A stretch of 64,000 nucleotides of DNA from Tetmemena sp. SeJ-2015 (GCA_027382625.1 JAJKFJ010021517.1:1-64000); one strand, 5' to 3'; positions 46,349 to 58,184 are shown, numbered from the stretch's first letter. Notes: generated by a model not told the origin, from the sequence alone. Translations and numbers: made by a program.

Positions 46349-47027
46349 GCGTTTATTATGCAGTGGGACTTCTATAAATGATGTTCACAACTCTGCTAAT
46401 CCTCAATAAACCGCGCGATAGTTTTCATCCAGCAATCTCAGAAACTAAAATTATTCATCTTATACTGTCTTAAATATCATAAATGAATAAGATTTTTAAT
46501 TAGAGCGAGCCGGCTGCTGGGGAGAACGGTGGTTAACCCTATTTAATTTCAGAAAAATTTAAACACAAGTTCTTTCTTGTGATTTTCTCTTACTCTTAAA
46601 AACCCCAAATTTGTTTTTAAGTTTAAACACCCAAAAAAATCCTTTAAAAATTTTTCTTTTTATTTTAATAATCACCTTATTAATTTTCTATAATAAAATT
46701 CACTTCTCTTCTTCAATAAATTTTGAGTTGTTTTTTTTTCGGTTTTAAAAATTAATCTTGCCAAGATTCCGGCAATGATGGGTTTCTTAAGAGAATAAGT
46801 ATGGAAGGTTACCAGCCTTCCCTATACTATTTGGGCTAATACACGGTCTACCCGTAGACCCGGGTTCAATTCCCGGTGGAGGAGTCATTTTTTCCTTCCT
46901 AGCCATTTATAAAATTTTGCTCTCGATATTTTTTTTTCTTTTTATCTTTTTTTTTCATTAAAAATTTGAAAATCTTCATCTTAAAGCAAATAATTCATAT
47001 TAGAGATAACATTCATAGCTTCTTTAA
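46349..47027. other. Intergenic stretch holding a tRNA-like sequence
   Basis: AT-rich with oligo-T runs, apart from the G+C-rich 46780-46890 block described separately. Confidence 0.5.
46818..46884 (+). tRNA. Degenerate tRNA-Asp-like sequence
   Basis: The 3' half is a perfect T-arm, CCGGG-TTCAATT-CCCGG (46860-46876), followed by TGGAGGA, discriminator G and an oligo-T run (46888-46893) suited to Pol III termination. This matches eukaryotic tRNA-Asp 3' ends. The 5' strand TTCCCTA pairs with TGGAGGA in six of seven positions counting wobbles. The anticodon arm is too short (ACGG-TCTAC-CCGT, loop of 5), so no anticodon can be read. It could be a pseudogene or a tRNA gene interrupted or shortened in the germline. 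A hairpin GGAAGG...CCTTCC (46803-46821) overlaps its 5' end. Confidence 0.35.
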
Positions 47028-48688
47028 TCATTATAATACTAGAGTGGCTCTGTTGCTTTGTCTGGCTAAATATTTCTCCTTGTTGATGTAAGGATTTTGG
47101 TTCATCCAGGGCAAGGGATTAGTGATAGGATTGTACTTATCAGGATTTATAGCATTTTCTTTCTTCTCTATCAGTTGAGTTTTTATTTCATTTGCCATAG
47201 GACTCTATAACTTAATACTCAATAAATTATCATCAATTCAAATTGTAAGAGTTGTACTGAAGTAGAACCTTCATGCTCTAACTTCCTCCTAAGGTCCTAT
47301 TCAATTTTTAGTCTTGTTACTGCCCACCATCTTAGTGATTGGTGGCATAAGAAGTTGACTGTCTTGTTGCACTTAGGATTTAAGTGGCTCCTCTCTTCAA
47401 GGGAGAAGTTCCAACAGTGTTGAGATTATGGATTCCTGGAATCATAGCTTCAAACATGCCAGCAGTTCCTTCTTTATAATTGTGCAAGTCAACTCTGTTG
47501 AGCTTCTTTTCTTGCTCTGTCATTGTTCCATATTTGTGTTTTTGCAAATCCATGATCTTCATTTAATGATCGAGAGTGTCCTTGTAGATCTACCTTCTTT
47601 CTTTATCTTAGTTTTTGAGCGTCTTTTCAAATTATCTATAGTCATTTTCTTCCTTGTGACGATCCTCAATAACTCTCTTGAATTCAGTCTTTTCATTATT
47701 CAACTATTGCATTTGCTGATCCATAAGCTGTCTATTTGTCTGATGCATATCTCTTAAACCTTGCATTCTGATTTCCTTCTCAAACTTTTCCTTTTGCTCT
47801 TGCCACTATTTATAAACCTAATTTAACATCCATTTCAAATGATGACTAACAATTTCGATTATCTATTCTCGTTTGTTTGCTCTATCTAATCAAGTTTGTT
47901 TTACTTTGTTACTTCGCTCTTCAAGACATGATCGATGTGCTGGTTCATTCTTCTTTGCATGTCATTTTCAAAGTCTTTGAAGAATCGCCTATATTGCTCC
48001 TCTCTATTTACTTCCTTTTTAGAGTTGAGTTCGCACAATTGTTACCATTCCTTCCTATTTTTCTCCAATAACTGACGATCTTGCTCAGTCATAACTGATT
48101 TATACCTAATTGCCAAATCCATCTCCAATCTTTGCTTCTCCTTGTGCTCGTACTACCTTCTCTTTTCAATTTCAAGATCTTGCGCAATCCTTCCCTACCT
48201 ACTTTTCTCTTCCTCAATCTCTATATCCCTATCTAGCCTTCTCTTTTAGTCTACCTCTTCAATATTTCTTCGATACTAATTCTTCAAGTAGCTCTGATAA
48301 GTCTTATCCTCAACGGCTTTTTGAGGAGTTTAATTCCTTGAGAACCTTCTCACTTTGGATAAGTTAATCGTACTCGTGCCTCTTGAGAGTTTAATCTTGC
48401 ATCTTTTATTGAAGCTTCTCAAGACGTTGTTGATCCAAAAATTTCAGGTACTCCTCTCTGTCCTTGCGCTGTTTGTCCTTTTTTCTCTAGCTCCATCACT
48501 TGGTGTCTGGCCGTCTAATGCTTAACCATGGCACCCCATTCATCAAGTTTACCCTCGCGGTCCGCCGGGTAATAGTGCCCACCTTTCTACTCATATTCAA
48601 TAACTTTATCTTGCTTCGTTTCAAGATCTCCCTCCTTCTTGTGGCCGTAGGCTCTTGACTTTAGATTATCGTTTATTCCCCACTCCAT
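47028..48688 (-). CDS. Charged coiled-coil protein, probably axonemal
   Basis: ATG 48688: MEWGINDNLKSRAYGHKKEG, then GHYYPADREGKLDEWGAMVK and long Lys/Glu/Gln-rich helix (KKDKQRKDREEYLKFLDQQR; MHQTNRQLMDQQMQQLNNEK; KTEFKRVIEDRHKEENDYRQ). Toward the end are VDLHNYKEGTAGMFEAMIPG, IHNLNTVGTSPLKRGATQ, and NPITNPLPWMNQNPYINKEK, with TGA 47028-47030. About 550 residues, read almost without breaks, with Gln written mainly as TAA/TAG. The composition and Pro/Tyr-rich end resemble ciliary doublet-associated proteins; a named family is not assigned. Confidence 0.65.
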
Positions 48689-48894
48689 TAAATAATTTAT
48701 ATTTCTACACACACCAACCTCCAAACTTTATCTTCAAAGCGACTGACAGATTTCTTAATAATTCGAAGGGAAATAATTGGATGCATGCTCTATTTTATAA
48801 AAGACCAGACTACTGTAATTCTCAAGGGTATTAGCTCGAAAACGATTTAAGTGCTTTGAGTAAAGTTAAGCTATATTTATAGATTCAACAGCAC

Positions 48895-49793
48895 TGCTTT
48901 TGCTTCTTTTTCCCGTGCTTTTTATTGTTATTCAAAGCGAATTTTTTCGTTGCTGCTCCATCAGTAATCTTCTATGGCCTAAACACAAGTTTATATGTAG
49001 AAGTTTGCGCTTACAATATGGACTGGTCTTAAGACATAACTTGCTTTAGTAGTTGTTAAGCGATTCTGTTGAAGGCAATCTCTACATTGGATCCATCCAT
49101 AGCTGAGGTCTCCTCATAAGGAATGCTATTATTCTTCTTAAGCCACTCCTCGACTTTTCCAACAGGGACCTAGAAGATAGATGTTAGAGAAAGTTTCCTA
49201 ACTTTGAGGAATAATTTTTTGGTTATCTCTTCTTACCTTCCTATCATTAGCTCTGTCTGCCTTATTTCCAAAGACGAAGAAGGGAAAGTTATCTGGGTCT
49301 TTAGGATTCGCTTTTACAAGAAAGTCTTGCTTCCATATAGTTAAGTTCTCAAAGCTTCTTTGATTCGTGATATCGTACACAAGGACGCATGCCTCCGCTC
49401 CTCTGTAAAATGCCACTCCTAAACTCTGGTATCTCTCTTGTCCTGCAGTGTCCCAAATCTGCAATGTCACAGACTTCATCTCATCACCCTCCATTATTTC
49501 CAGCTTCTTACTGTGGAAAATCTGCTCCTATTGTGGGCTTGTAAACTTAAGAAATGCTTTTTCTGATGTAACTAAATTCATAGGTTAGACATGCTGATTA
49601 TTATCAAGAAGATAATGAGGAGTCAGAATATATCAGCTTCAAAAAATTTTTTTTAAATTATTAGGTTTTTAAAAGGGGCCTTAATTTTGGGGAAATGGAG
49701 GTTTTTTTTTTCCAAAAAATTTTTAAAAAAAAGGAATAATTAGGAATCACCAAGGATGATTATTTTGAAGATGTGATTCTTCCTTAGACCCAT
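48895..49793 (-). CDS. Rab7-like small GTPase, P-loop interrupted
   Basis: ATG 49793: [17 protein letters not shown], the start of the Rab P-loop, is followed by about 150 bp of A/T homopolymers instead of GVGKT. After it come switch [10 protein letters not shown] (with a one-base frame problem near 49531), [14 protein letters not shown], switch [36 protein letters not shown] and base-recognition FGNKADR (NKAD). A GT-AG intron (about 49170-49230) leads to [20 protein letters not shown], the TSA motif, and a C-terminal CC for prenylation before TGA 48895-48897. The family controls late endosome/phagosome traffic. The missing GVGKT segment means the germline copy is incomplete here as sequenced. 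Confidence 0.82.
49600..49745 (-). other. IES-like or corrupted tract in Rab7 P-loop
   Basis: Runs of A, T, G and C (for example GGTTTTTAAAAGGGGCC near 49663) between ILGDS and the switch I segment. No clear pointer was found. The tract style matches 45185-45500. Confidence 0.45.
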
Positions 49794-50017
49794 TTATTAT
49801 GACGATGCTTTTGGTTCCATTATGATTTTACTTAATTAAAACTATATATATTTGGCTAATTGCTTTTAGTTAATTATAATAATGAGACCCCCTTCTATCT
49901 TTAAATTCCTTTTGCTCCTTCTTAATACTATTTTAATATAAATAAAAATTCTCTTGATTAAGATAAAAATCCGCACTACATTAAAGAGGCTCGAAACTAA
50001 AGAAAGATATAACAAAG

Positions 50018-50845
50018 ATGGCATTTTTAGAGTATAAGAATAAATTCAACATCGCCAATCCGTCAAAGAACACTCAGATTATTGAGAATAACTTCTTTGG
50101 GTGGACTTCAGGCAATTTCTACAGGACTTCATACAATGACATGTCAAATAAGGTAAAACCAACTAGCATCGTAATTTTTTGTTTTTAGAGCCCTGTTGAG
50201 AAGAAAAATGCTGCTATCCCAGGATACAAAGGGTTTGTGCCAGGCATTAAAAACTCTTCACTCATCGGACAGAGATATACAGAGTCTACAAGAATGAGCT
50301 TGACTAGAGAGAATCTAGATGAGAAACCTTAACTTTATTCCTCTACAGGGTAAGTAAATATTATTTTACAACAATTATTAGACATGAAATGCTAATATCC
50401 ATTTAGATTCAATTCGATTAAGATTCCAAGACAAGATGAAACCCTACACGCTGTTAGCCCTAAGTATGGAAAGTCAACTATCATGGACACAGCACCAAAC
50501 TATAAGCCAGACTAGTGGACTACCAATGCCAGATCCTCTTATTATCACCCTGCAGAGCTTCCAAGGGAAAATTGGAGAGGAAGACAGTAAAGCATTCATT
50601 TCGATGATTAAAGCCAGCCATTGAACGACTAAAGAAGAGCCTAGAGAGTTAATAGTTCTGGTTTCACACAAAACAGCACACTTTTTGATGGTACAGGCTG
50701 GAAAACTGAGAAGAATCTTCATGGAGACTAGTTAAGAACTGCGTACAGAAACCAATACAATCAGGATAAACCATTTCACAAGGTATAACCGAAATTCAAC
50801 AATGGTCAACTTAAAAAGCGAGAATTGGTGTACGATAAGGAGTGA
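50018..50845 (+). CDS. CIMIP2/FAM166-like ciliary microtubule inner protein
   Basis: ATG 50018: MAFLEYKNKFNIANPSKNTQ. Introns of 36 nt (50153-50188) and 57 nt (50350-50406), both GT-AG, join exons encoding AAIPGYKGFVPGIKNSSLIG, RMSLTRENLDEKPQLYSST, FNSIKIPRQDETLHAVSPKY, YKPDQWTTNARSSYYHPAEL and GWKTEKNLHGDQLRTAYRNQ, with TGA 50843-50845. IPGYxGFxP with a following Gly/Tyr-rich segment is the hallmark of CIMIP2 (FAM166) proteins, which line the lumen of axonemal doublet microtubules. About 240 residues. The assignment rests on this motif and overall composition. Confidence 0.6.
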
Positions 50846-50974
50846 GTTTACTTATTATTCAAGAGTTCAAAAATAGTAAAAATTCCAAATGAAAATCAAT
50901 ATACTTTAATATCTATTCTTTAACTTTTCAATTATTTTGCGTAGTGAAATATATAGCAAATAAGTTACATTTAG

Positions 50975-52245
50975 TCATTTAAATTGGGCATTTTAATCGG
51001 GAGAAGAGTTAGATTCTAAGTCTTCTGAATCGGAATCTGAATTAGATTTCGATGGGGACTCCATCTCATTTTAATTGTCACTAAATTCATCTTCATCCTC
51101 TTCCTTTATTTCCCCATCTAATTTTTCATTTATAAATACTCTTAACCTTCCATCTATGCTGCATGTTACGATAATGATTATATAAAAAATATTAAGAATA
51201 AATAATGGATTCTATTGAGGATGAAAGTGAGTGAGTTTGTATCTTCTAATGTTTAGATTGTTAAATTTTAAGCGTTTCATTAGGGGCAAATACTGCGACA
51301 GGAGCAATACTCTTAATAGAATCGAAAGGCATTAAACTTTCGTAAGCTTTCACCCTATGATTCTTGATAACATTTGAAGTTAAAGGAGCGTTAATAATCG
51401 GAATCTGGTCGCTAACTTTATTCCATATGTAAATATGTCCATCCTCACTCCCCATTATTATGAAATTACCATCTTCAGATATCATAGGCTCAATTTGTAG
51501 ATTTTCATTTTTATGTCCCTTATATTTATACTTCTGAGTGCAATCTTCCAAACTAAAAAGCCTCAAACGGGAATCATTAGTTGCTATCAGGATTTCGTTA
51601 TTATTGATAAATTAGATTCCTGATACTTTTCTTCCTGCGGAAAATTTTCCTCTTCTATTTTTACAAGCTATGCTAGTCACGTAATTAATCTTCCCTAGTA
51701 AATCACAAGAGTATATTACACATTGCCCTGTAGAAAGACCAACTACCAATTTCTTTCCACTTCTTGAGAATTGAATCGCAGTTATATAATCCTGGCACTG
51801 GTAAGTATCTAGAGGCTTTGATTTTTAATCAATGCTCCATAAACGCATGATCTTGTCTAAGGATCCAGTAACGAATAAGTTATCTAGATCAGGATTGAAA
51901 ATAACTTTTGAAGGCACTTCTTAATGCTCAAATATCTCCACGTGCCTCTCCTTATTTAAATCCCATAGAATCACTTTACAGTCAAAACTGCAAGTCAAAA
52001 GCAAATTAGGCTTATTCTTGCACCATGCAAATATATGTATTCTCGAAAAGGGGTCGAATGAAAGAGACTGTAACACGAAGAAACATGCTTCCCATATTCT
52101 CTAGGGTTTTCTTTGAATTAGAAACATCTTTACCCCCAGTTGCCAAAACTCTTTTTAATTTTGCAACCCAAACACTATCAGAGTGCAACTTTATTATCAA
52201 ATTCATGCATTGTCTTTTTATTGATCTTTGTTTGATATTTTTCAT
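50975..52245 (-). CDS. WDR44-like WD40 protein
   Basis: ATG 52245: MKNIKQRSIKRQCMNLIIKL, then HSDSVWVAKLKRVLATGGKD, the first repeat. A short interruption (about 52050-52110) changes frame. Repeats continue: AWCKNKPNLLLTCSFDCKVI, LFVTGSLDKIMRLWSIDQKS, ITAIQFSRSGKKLVVGLSTG, GIQFINNNEILIATNDSRLR, MISEDGNFIIMGSEDGHIYI. A break near 51190-51255 precedes IIVTCSIDGRLRVFINEKL and an acidic Ser-rich tail (SKSNSDSDSEDLESNSSPD) to TGA 50975-50977. The TGSLDK-x-MRLW and YSCDL/VVG pattern fits the WDR44 (Rab11-binding) type. About 400 residues. Confidence 0.72.
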
Positions 52246-52421
52246 GAAGCTATTTTATTCTATATAGCGAAAACAATTTTTTCCTAATAAATTATAGATT
52301 TATAATTGACAATTTATTACAAAAAAGTTTATTTTTCAGTCTCTATTGAAGATTTTAGTAAATTTACAAAAATAATTTAAAAACTGTGTATTCAGATGAT
52401 AAATTCATTATGGATTATTAG

Positions 52422-52540
52422 AAATATTACTATTTCAGCATTGATTTCGCAAATTTTTCTTTAAATACAAAAGGGTCCACTGACAGTTGTAAAGTAGAGG
52501 CTGAGTTTCCTGTTAGAGCTGGCAGGTTTCGTGGCAGTTA
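52422..52540 (+). repeat. Left terminal inverted repeat
   Basis: Runs from AAATATTACTATTTCAGCAT to GTTTCGTGGCAGTTA. It matches the reverse complement of 55413-55533 except for a short variable patch near 52514-52526. Confidence 0.85.
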
Positions 52541-52608
52541 TTATTGGCATTTATTTTCTAGCTTTAATTAATTCATTTGAGAGTGGCTTAATTACTTCTT
52601 CTTCATTT

Positions 52609-55390
52609 TCACCACTTATTAATTTTAATGTTGTTCTCATACTCTCTTTATGCTTTGATCACATTGTATCTAGAAGCATTAATCAAGGCTTATAAGGCTT
52701 CTTTCATCATTACAAAGTTAAAGTGACCTCCTGCGTTTTAAACCAGAATATCGCATTCTTTCTCTTCATAAAAAAGAGACAGACTGAAATAGAGGACTTG
52801 GCCACACTTCTGCTTATTGGTTTCTTATTCCTCTCTTATGAATGTATTCTCCTTCTTGGGTTGGTATGCTTTCATAGCTGAAAATGACTGCCATGTATTC
52901 TCTGTAACTTCAGAGGATGATTGAAAACTATCAGCTTGATGGAATGGTGAAAAAAGTGATTTATCCTTATCTGGGAAGTACTTGTCCTGGACTTTGAGGA
53001 CTGGATTTATAGATTTTCTGAGTTAGCTTATAGCATCAAGAGAAGATTTTGGAATCACTAATTTGGTTTTCCTCAGATTTATTATATCCTCAAGGTTATG
53101 ATTGGCATCATGAGGATTAATGAATTCAAGCTTTCTAATATTATCCAGCCTAAGTTTAAGTTTTAGGTAAATTTTGGGATACTCTTTAATTCTCAGTTAA
53201 TGTTGATTTTTGAAATTCACTGAAGTAAAAAGGTATAATTTTTTCGAAACCATGCCCCCCCAGGGGGTTTTTTTTAAAGAAAAAGGCCTAGAGTTATCAA
53301 TTGATATTTCTGGACTTAAGACTATCTGATTATCTTTTAATTCTTCTCTTTCCTCATTTAATTTTGTCCCATCATCTTTTACATTAGGAGCTGCAGTGCC
53401 AATTTAACCTGAAGAAAGTCCCTTCTATTACCAGAGATATCCAATATTTTAAAGGCATTCTTTTTCTTCTATTTGAATTCTAGTCTCAGTTTCATAGTCT
53501 TTGTTTAGGTATTCGAAGTCTATGAAATTTTGGCTTCCATTAGTCAAAGCTTAAAATTACAGGTTCGACATGAGTAGATAATCCTAGATACTTGAACCTT
53601 GATTTAGAATGCTTTGCAAGTGAATAAGCTTATTCTTCATCTGCTAGATTCCATTTTATGATAACTAGATCTTTTGGTCCATTTCAATCAAAGAAGGCTT
53701 AACTTTTGTTTCCAACTACTCTTGATATTTTTGGACTTGAAGTTTCCTTTCGTAAAATTAGAATGTTTCATCCTTGTAAGCCTATTCAGCCTTTGAGATG
53801 TTTCGATCTATTTTCTCGTTCTCTTAGTCCAAATCTTCTATTCTTTATTACAATTAGTTGACTTTAATCTGTATTTCAGTAGCCTTGAATTTGAATTAGT
53901 CTCGATTCACATTAAGTAGAGCAACTCGCTTATGATCTTCCTCTTCTGTCAACAGTTTCTAATCTTAATCAACCTAGTTAAAGACTTGGAATCGAGTTGA
54001 TTGGTACATGTCGCTCTAAGAATATAGTTGCTTTATTTCATTCAGCAGAGCTTCTTTGCTAGAAAGCAATAATAAGAGAGTGGTGTCATCTTACTCCAGT
54101 TGTCTAAAAACACTATCTAATTGCTCTCTCAATTATTGAATGTGTTCCTCGCTATGGCGATTAGATACTTTTTCCAAATCTATGATGGTTTGAGTTTCCT
54201 TTTATATATCCACTCTGTGCTGGAGCTTCATCTTGCAATTTTAAGACTTCGCCATTTTAGTTTCTAAGACTTGGACCTTCTCTTGTTTCCAATCCATGAG
54301 CCTCCGAATCTCCTGTAATCTGACTTTCCAATAGGAAACAGCCTCTGCGATCATCATCTTTCCCCTCCAAATTCTCTGCGTTTCTCAACTGCAGAGACTT
54401 CGCAATCGATTTGTTGGAGCTTGTTGTTGCAGTGCTCGATCTGCTTTACTCTGGAAAGATATCTTCCCTTAATGTCAGTTTCTGACAGAATATCTCTCAT
54501 TAGCAATTCCAGCTATTCAGCCTTGAGTTCAAAATCTGACTAGAGGTCACTTGCCTACTCAATCTCTTAAATATACTGCAGTATCCTCAGTCTTTTTTCT
54601 ACTTTCAGCTTCATCAACCGATCATTGCTTGACTTGTAATCTTCTTATCTCTGTTTGAGTTATTGTTCTATTTAAAGCAATTCGTCACTTATCATCTTGA
54701 GAGTTTGCTGTGCCTTTACACTTTTGTCTTTGTGCCTTTGTAAATAATTTTCCCTCTTGGCCTGAATATTTCCAATCTATTCGTAAGCAATCTTTATCTG
54801 AGACTTGATATGCTCCACCTGCTCTTCTCTGAGTGATTCCTTAGCAAGATTATTGTTGGTAGGTGAATAGAGTTGACGCTCTTCTCTGTTTTGATTTTCG
54901 TGGGATCTAATATTCTCTAAGTTGTCTCTAAATTAGTCAATCTAGTTATGAGACTGAGAAGCAGGAAGTGCATTTGTTGAAATAGAGTTTGATCATTAAG
55001 TTGACTGTGACTTGGGTGAGCTAATAGGTAGAAGCAGTTTGGAGGCTTGATTTATCATAAATGCTGAAGTTGATTGGTGGGAATAGGGAATGGCTTTGAA
55101 AGCTTAACTTTGCTCTTTGGAAATAAGTACAGGAGTACTGCTGCATGACATTGAGGGAGTTAAACTGAAGAGTGTTGAGTTTTTCGCACTCACTTGGTTC
55201 AGAGCAGTATTTAAATGCTTTTGAGAGAGGTTTGACACGTTTGAGAAAGGTAATGAGGATTAATGAGACTGGGATTTCAGCAAAGGGTTTTAGATTGGAT
55301 TCTTATTTTAGAATTGGTTATCATTATGGAAGTTTTTGGTATGATGTTTAATAATTGACTGAGGTAATTAGATTCTGTCATTTAAATTCA
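52609..55390 (-). CDS. Large coiled-coil protein inside the TIR-bounded unit
   Basis: Open on the minus strand from next to the right TIR (about 55390). The N-terminal region is Ser/Asn/Gln-rich (NLSQKHLNTALNQVSAKN; MSCSSTPVLISKEQSQAFKA). A long coiled coil follows: LREEQVEHIKSQIKIAYEQI, MISDELLQIEQQLKQRQEDY, LKAEQLELLMRDILSETDIK, RIEDLDQENEKIDRNISKAE, FYERKLQVQKYQEQLETKVK. The C-terminal part reads TFIREEQETNKQKCGQVLYF and MKEALQALINASRYNVIKAQ, then TGA 52609-52611. Roughly 900 residues less interruptions. Many Gln are TAA/TAG, so it uses the host code. Coils of this type occur in intraflagellar and centrosomal proteins; no name is assigned. A C/G/T homopolymer patch near 53250 may be a sequence error. 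Confidence 0.65.
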
Positions 55391-55412
55391 AAATAATTAT
55401 TAACTAGGCACT

Positions 55413-55533
55413 TAACTGCCACGAAACGACGACCCACTACAACAGGAAACTCAGCCTCTACTTTACAACTGTCAGTGGACCCTTTTGTATTTAAAGAAAA
55501 ATTTGCGAAATCAATGCTGAAATAGTAATATTT
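55413..55533 (-). repeat. Right terminal inverted repeat
   Basis: Starts TAACTGCCACGAAAC and ends AATAGTAATATTT, mirror of the left repeat. The core of about 85 bp (left copy 52430-52513) looks identical. Confidence 0.85.
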
Positions 55534-55571
55534 TTAATAAATTCCTTAATAATTTGCATAAATTCAGATGA

Positions 55572-56370
55572 AGGTATTGAAATTTAATTTAGATTTAATT
55601 AAACTAAAGAAATAATAATATTTACCTCTTGATATCATTCCAAGTTAGAAACTAGTGCTATCAGTCACTTAAAATTCATTTGACTAATTTTACTGCGTAG
55701 TTAAGAACAAGTTTTGGCCGTTTATGATTTCAGACTAATTGAAGTCACTCATTAAATCCAATAATGCATTTAAATATAAGTTCTAAGTGCGAGGGTTCCT
55801 TTAATTCATAATGAGACTCTTTTATCAAGTATTCATTGTAGCTAAGTTGAATAGATAACTCTCATTTGGAGGGGACATATTCTAATAAAAATAGGGCTAA
55901 ATTTTTAATGAATTAGTTAGAGTTTTATTTAAATAAATGTAAGTTTTCTATTTCTTAAAGTATTCATTAATTTTATAATTTTAATAAAAATTTCAAATTT
56001 CAAATATTGACGTAGTTTTACTAGTTAAAGTTAGAGTGATGATTCTGCTACTACTACTGCTGCTGTTATTAAAGACCAACGTATAGCAAACAGTTTTAGC
56101 CATAATCAAGATCCCTCAGGAGCTTTGCTAAATTAAAACTGGGCAAATATAAATCCACTCCTTACTTTAAAGTTTAATATTATTTCTACTTAAGAGACTA
56201 TGGAGTTCAAACTAAGGAGCAGCGAAGCGAAGTTCCCAAAATAAAATCTTGCAATGCTTACACTTAAACAAGAAAACTTAGGGACATTCCTCCGGAGCAT
56301 TCTCATTACTTTACATACCCTATAACTATATTAAATTAAGTTATAACTGAAGCTTAATTGAAAACTGGAA
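55572..56370. other. AT-rich intergenic stretch
   Basis: No persistent coding pattern or repeat recognised. Confidence 0.45.
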
Positions 56371-57000
56371 ATGGATAGAGAAATGAATATGTGGAATTAA
56401 AGTCACAACAAATTTAGAAAGATGAAGGAAATGGAAACTCATCTTAAAAACTTTTAACAGATTAAGAGCAGCAACAATTTTAAAAATCAACTCCAGCTAA
56501 TAATGGACTCATCAAAGCTGATAAATTTAACTTACCTAACAGATTGGAAAATTAATCCGGAGATCTTTCCTTGAAGCAAAAGAATTTTGATTCGTCTGAA
56601 TATTAATTCACAGAGTTACAGAAAAATGTTAGAAGTTCTTAAGCATGGAATCAGCAAATACAAATCGTCCTCCCAACGTTTTAAGGTAGAGTTCAAATCA
56701 GGCTAGAATACATATATACAAATAACAAGAAACAATTCATCTTGAGAAATTAGAATAATGACAAATTTTAATTGAACCAAGAAGAATGGGGGTACTTCTA
56801 TCAGTCTTTAGATCAAGTGGAAAATTAATTTAGTTAAAATATATTCCTAAAGATTGTATTTTAGAGCACCATGCAATATCTAATATGTCGTATTCATGCT
56901 CTCTGTATTATCAAATGATTGCTAAATTAGAGATTTTCTTGTGCAGTTTTAGTTGAGGTAGTCACTTCATTTACCTACCATATTTTAAGGACAGCATCTT
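56371..57000 (+). CDS. Asn/Gln/Lys-rich protein fragment, unknown
   Basis: ATG 56371: MDREMNMWNQSHNKFRKMKE, then a frame change near 56490 to NGLIKADKFNLPNRLENQSG, SEYQFTELQKNVRSSQAWNQ, RLEYIYTNNKKQFILRNQNN and WGYFYQSLDQVENQ. Coding is judged by Gln/Asn content and open length. No family, stop or further exons were established; AT-rich sequence follows from about 56840. Confidence 0.4.
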
Positions 57001-57224
57001 TATAAGTTGCCAAATAGAGACCATCTGAACTAAATTTTGAAAAAATTTAATTCAGAGTGAGCATAGATATTCTAGACAAGAAATAACTCAAATTCATTAT
57101 ATAATTAAGAAGCCAATTCTTCTAAGTATACTATTTAACTCTTTTATAGAGAGAATACTAATAGATAAATCAATAAATCACTCATATTTGCTTCAATCTA
57201 GCTGAGAGGAAGAGAATTTCCCCC

Positions 57225-58184
57225 TCCTATGCCATATTAATTTAGCATGCTCAAATTTGAGTTAGAATTATTGTGTTTCGACTTATTGTGCTTTTTGGGA
57301 GATATAATTTGAGACAGTGATTCTTCTCTCAGTCCGAAGAATTGGCGACTTTCTCTTCTGTATTCATCTTCCAAAGTTTCCTCATCTAATAATTTGAGCA
57401 TCAATTTCTTATCTTCCTCTGTTTTTAAATTTCTTAGTAAGTTCTAATTATATTTTTCCTTTCGGCTGCTTTCTTATTTTTTGATGTCAGCTCTTTTATA
57501 ATTTATAAATAGCCAAGATTCTCTTCTTCACTAGAGTCTTCTTCTAAAGTCTCTAAAATGTCTTAAGAAAATATCTGATTCCGAAGAAGCGCTTTTTAGC
57601 TAGAAATGGTATCATATTCTATGTTCTATTGCTATTGATTCTACCAATTCATTTACTGCTAAGATGTTTAATGTTACTGCTGTTACTACATCTCATTTGT
57701 AGGAATATGTGATGATCATTAATTATCATGAAAGAAAAGACCAAAGTTAGGCTGATGTCCCCGCTCAAGAAACTATTACTAGCCTTGCATCATCAACTGT
57801 TGCTAAAACTGATTCTATTGATAATCCTCATTGGCAAGTTAGTGCACGAACTATTTACTCTGCAGATTTTACTAGATTTGTTAGTTTTTGTTGTTTACAG
57901 CCTCAAGATCCTTAAAAATATTTTAGCTCTGCTGCATTTGAATCTTTTGACAAGTTATCCTGGGAGTTTGTTCTATCATCTGTCAAATTCAAGCACTGAT
58001 TTACTTTGGAAATGTCGGCTAAGAATTAGATTTTCCCATCTCTAAGAAGTTCATCTCCTTAGACATTTTCAGAATCTGATAAGATGTTTGGGGATAAAAA
58101 GTTATCTGCTCGCATTATTGCTATTATCTCAATTAATCTATTCAAACTTAAATCACGAATCTTCATCATGAAAAGCTATTGCAT
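57225..58184 (-). CDS. Gln-rich acidic protein, unknown
   Basis: ATG 58184: MQQLFMMKIRDLSLNRLIEI then DNFLSPNILSDSENVQGDEL and SKDSNAAELKYFQ. A frame change leads to KDLEAVNNKNQQIQQNLQSK, DYQQNQFQQQLMMQGQQQFL and GHQPNFGLFF. After an interruption (about 57645-57725) come ISSQKALLRNQIFSQDILET, LEEDSSEEENLGYLQIIKEL, KKAAERKNIIRTYQEIQKQR and LMLKLLDEETLEDEYRRESR. The C-terminal end is uncertain; the frame stays open past 57225. No domain recognised. Confidence 0.5.

Larger units (their letters stand above)
52390..55571. mobile_element. TIR-bounded unit enclosing a coiled-coil gene
   Basis: Near-identical inverted repeats of about 120 bp (52422-52540 and 55413-55533) bracket about 2.9 kb. Ten-bp direct repeats ATTCAGATGA lie outside them at 52390-52399 and 55562-55571, each about 30 bp from its repeat, like a target duplication or an IES pointer. 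The whole interior is filled by one minus-strand gene; no transposase was seen. It may be a non-autonomous element that captured a gene, or a gene between two mirror-image insertions. Confidence 0.7.

Noticed and set aside
57728..58045. Leucine-rich 105-residue open frame on the plus strand
   Set aside because: It is the complement of Gln-rich minus-strand coding sequence (CAA/TAG/TAA repeats read as Leu/Ile on the other strand).
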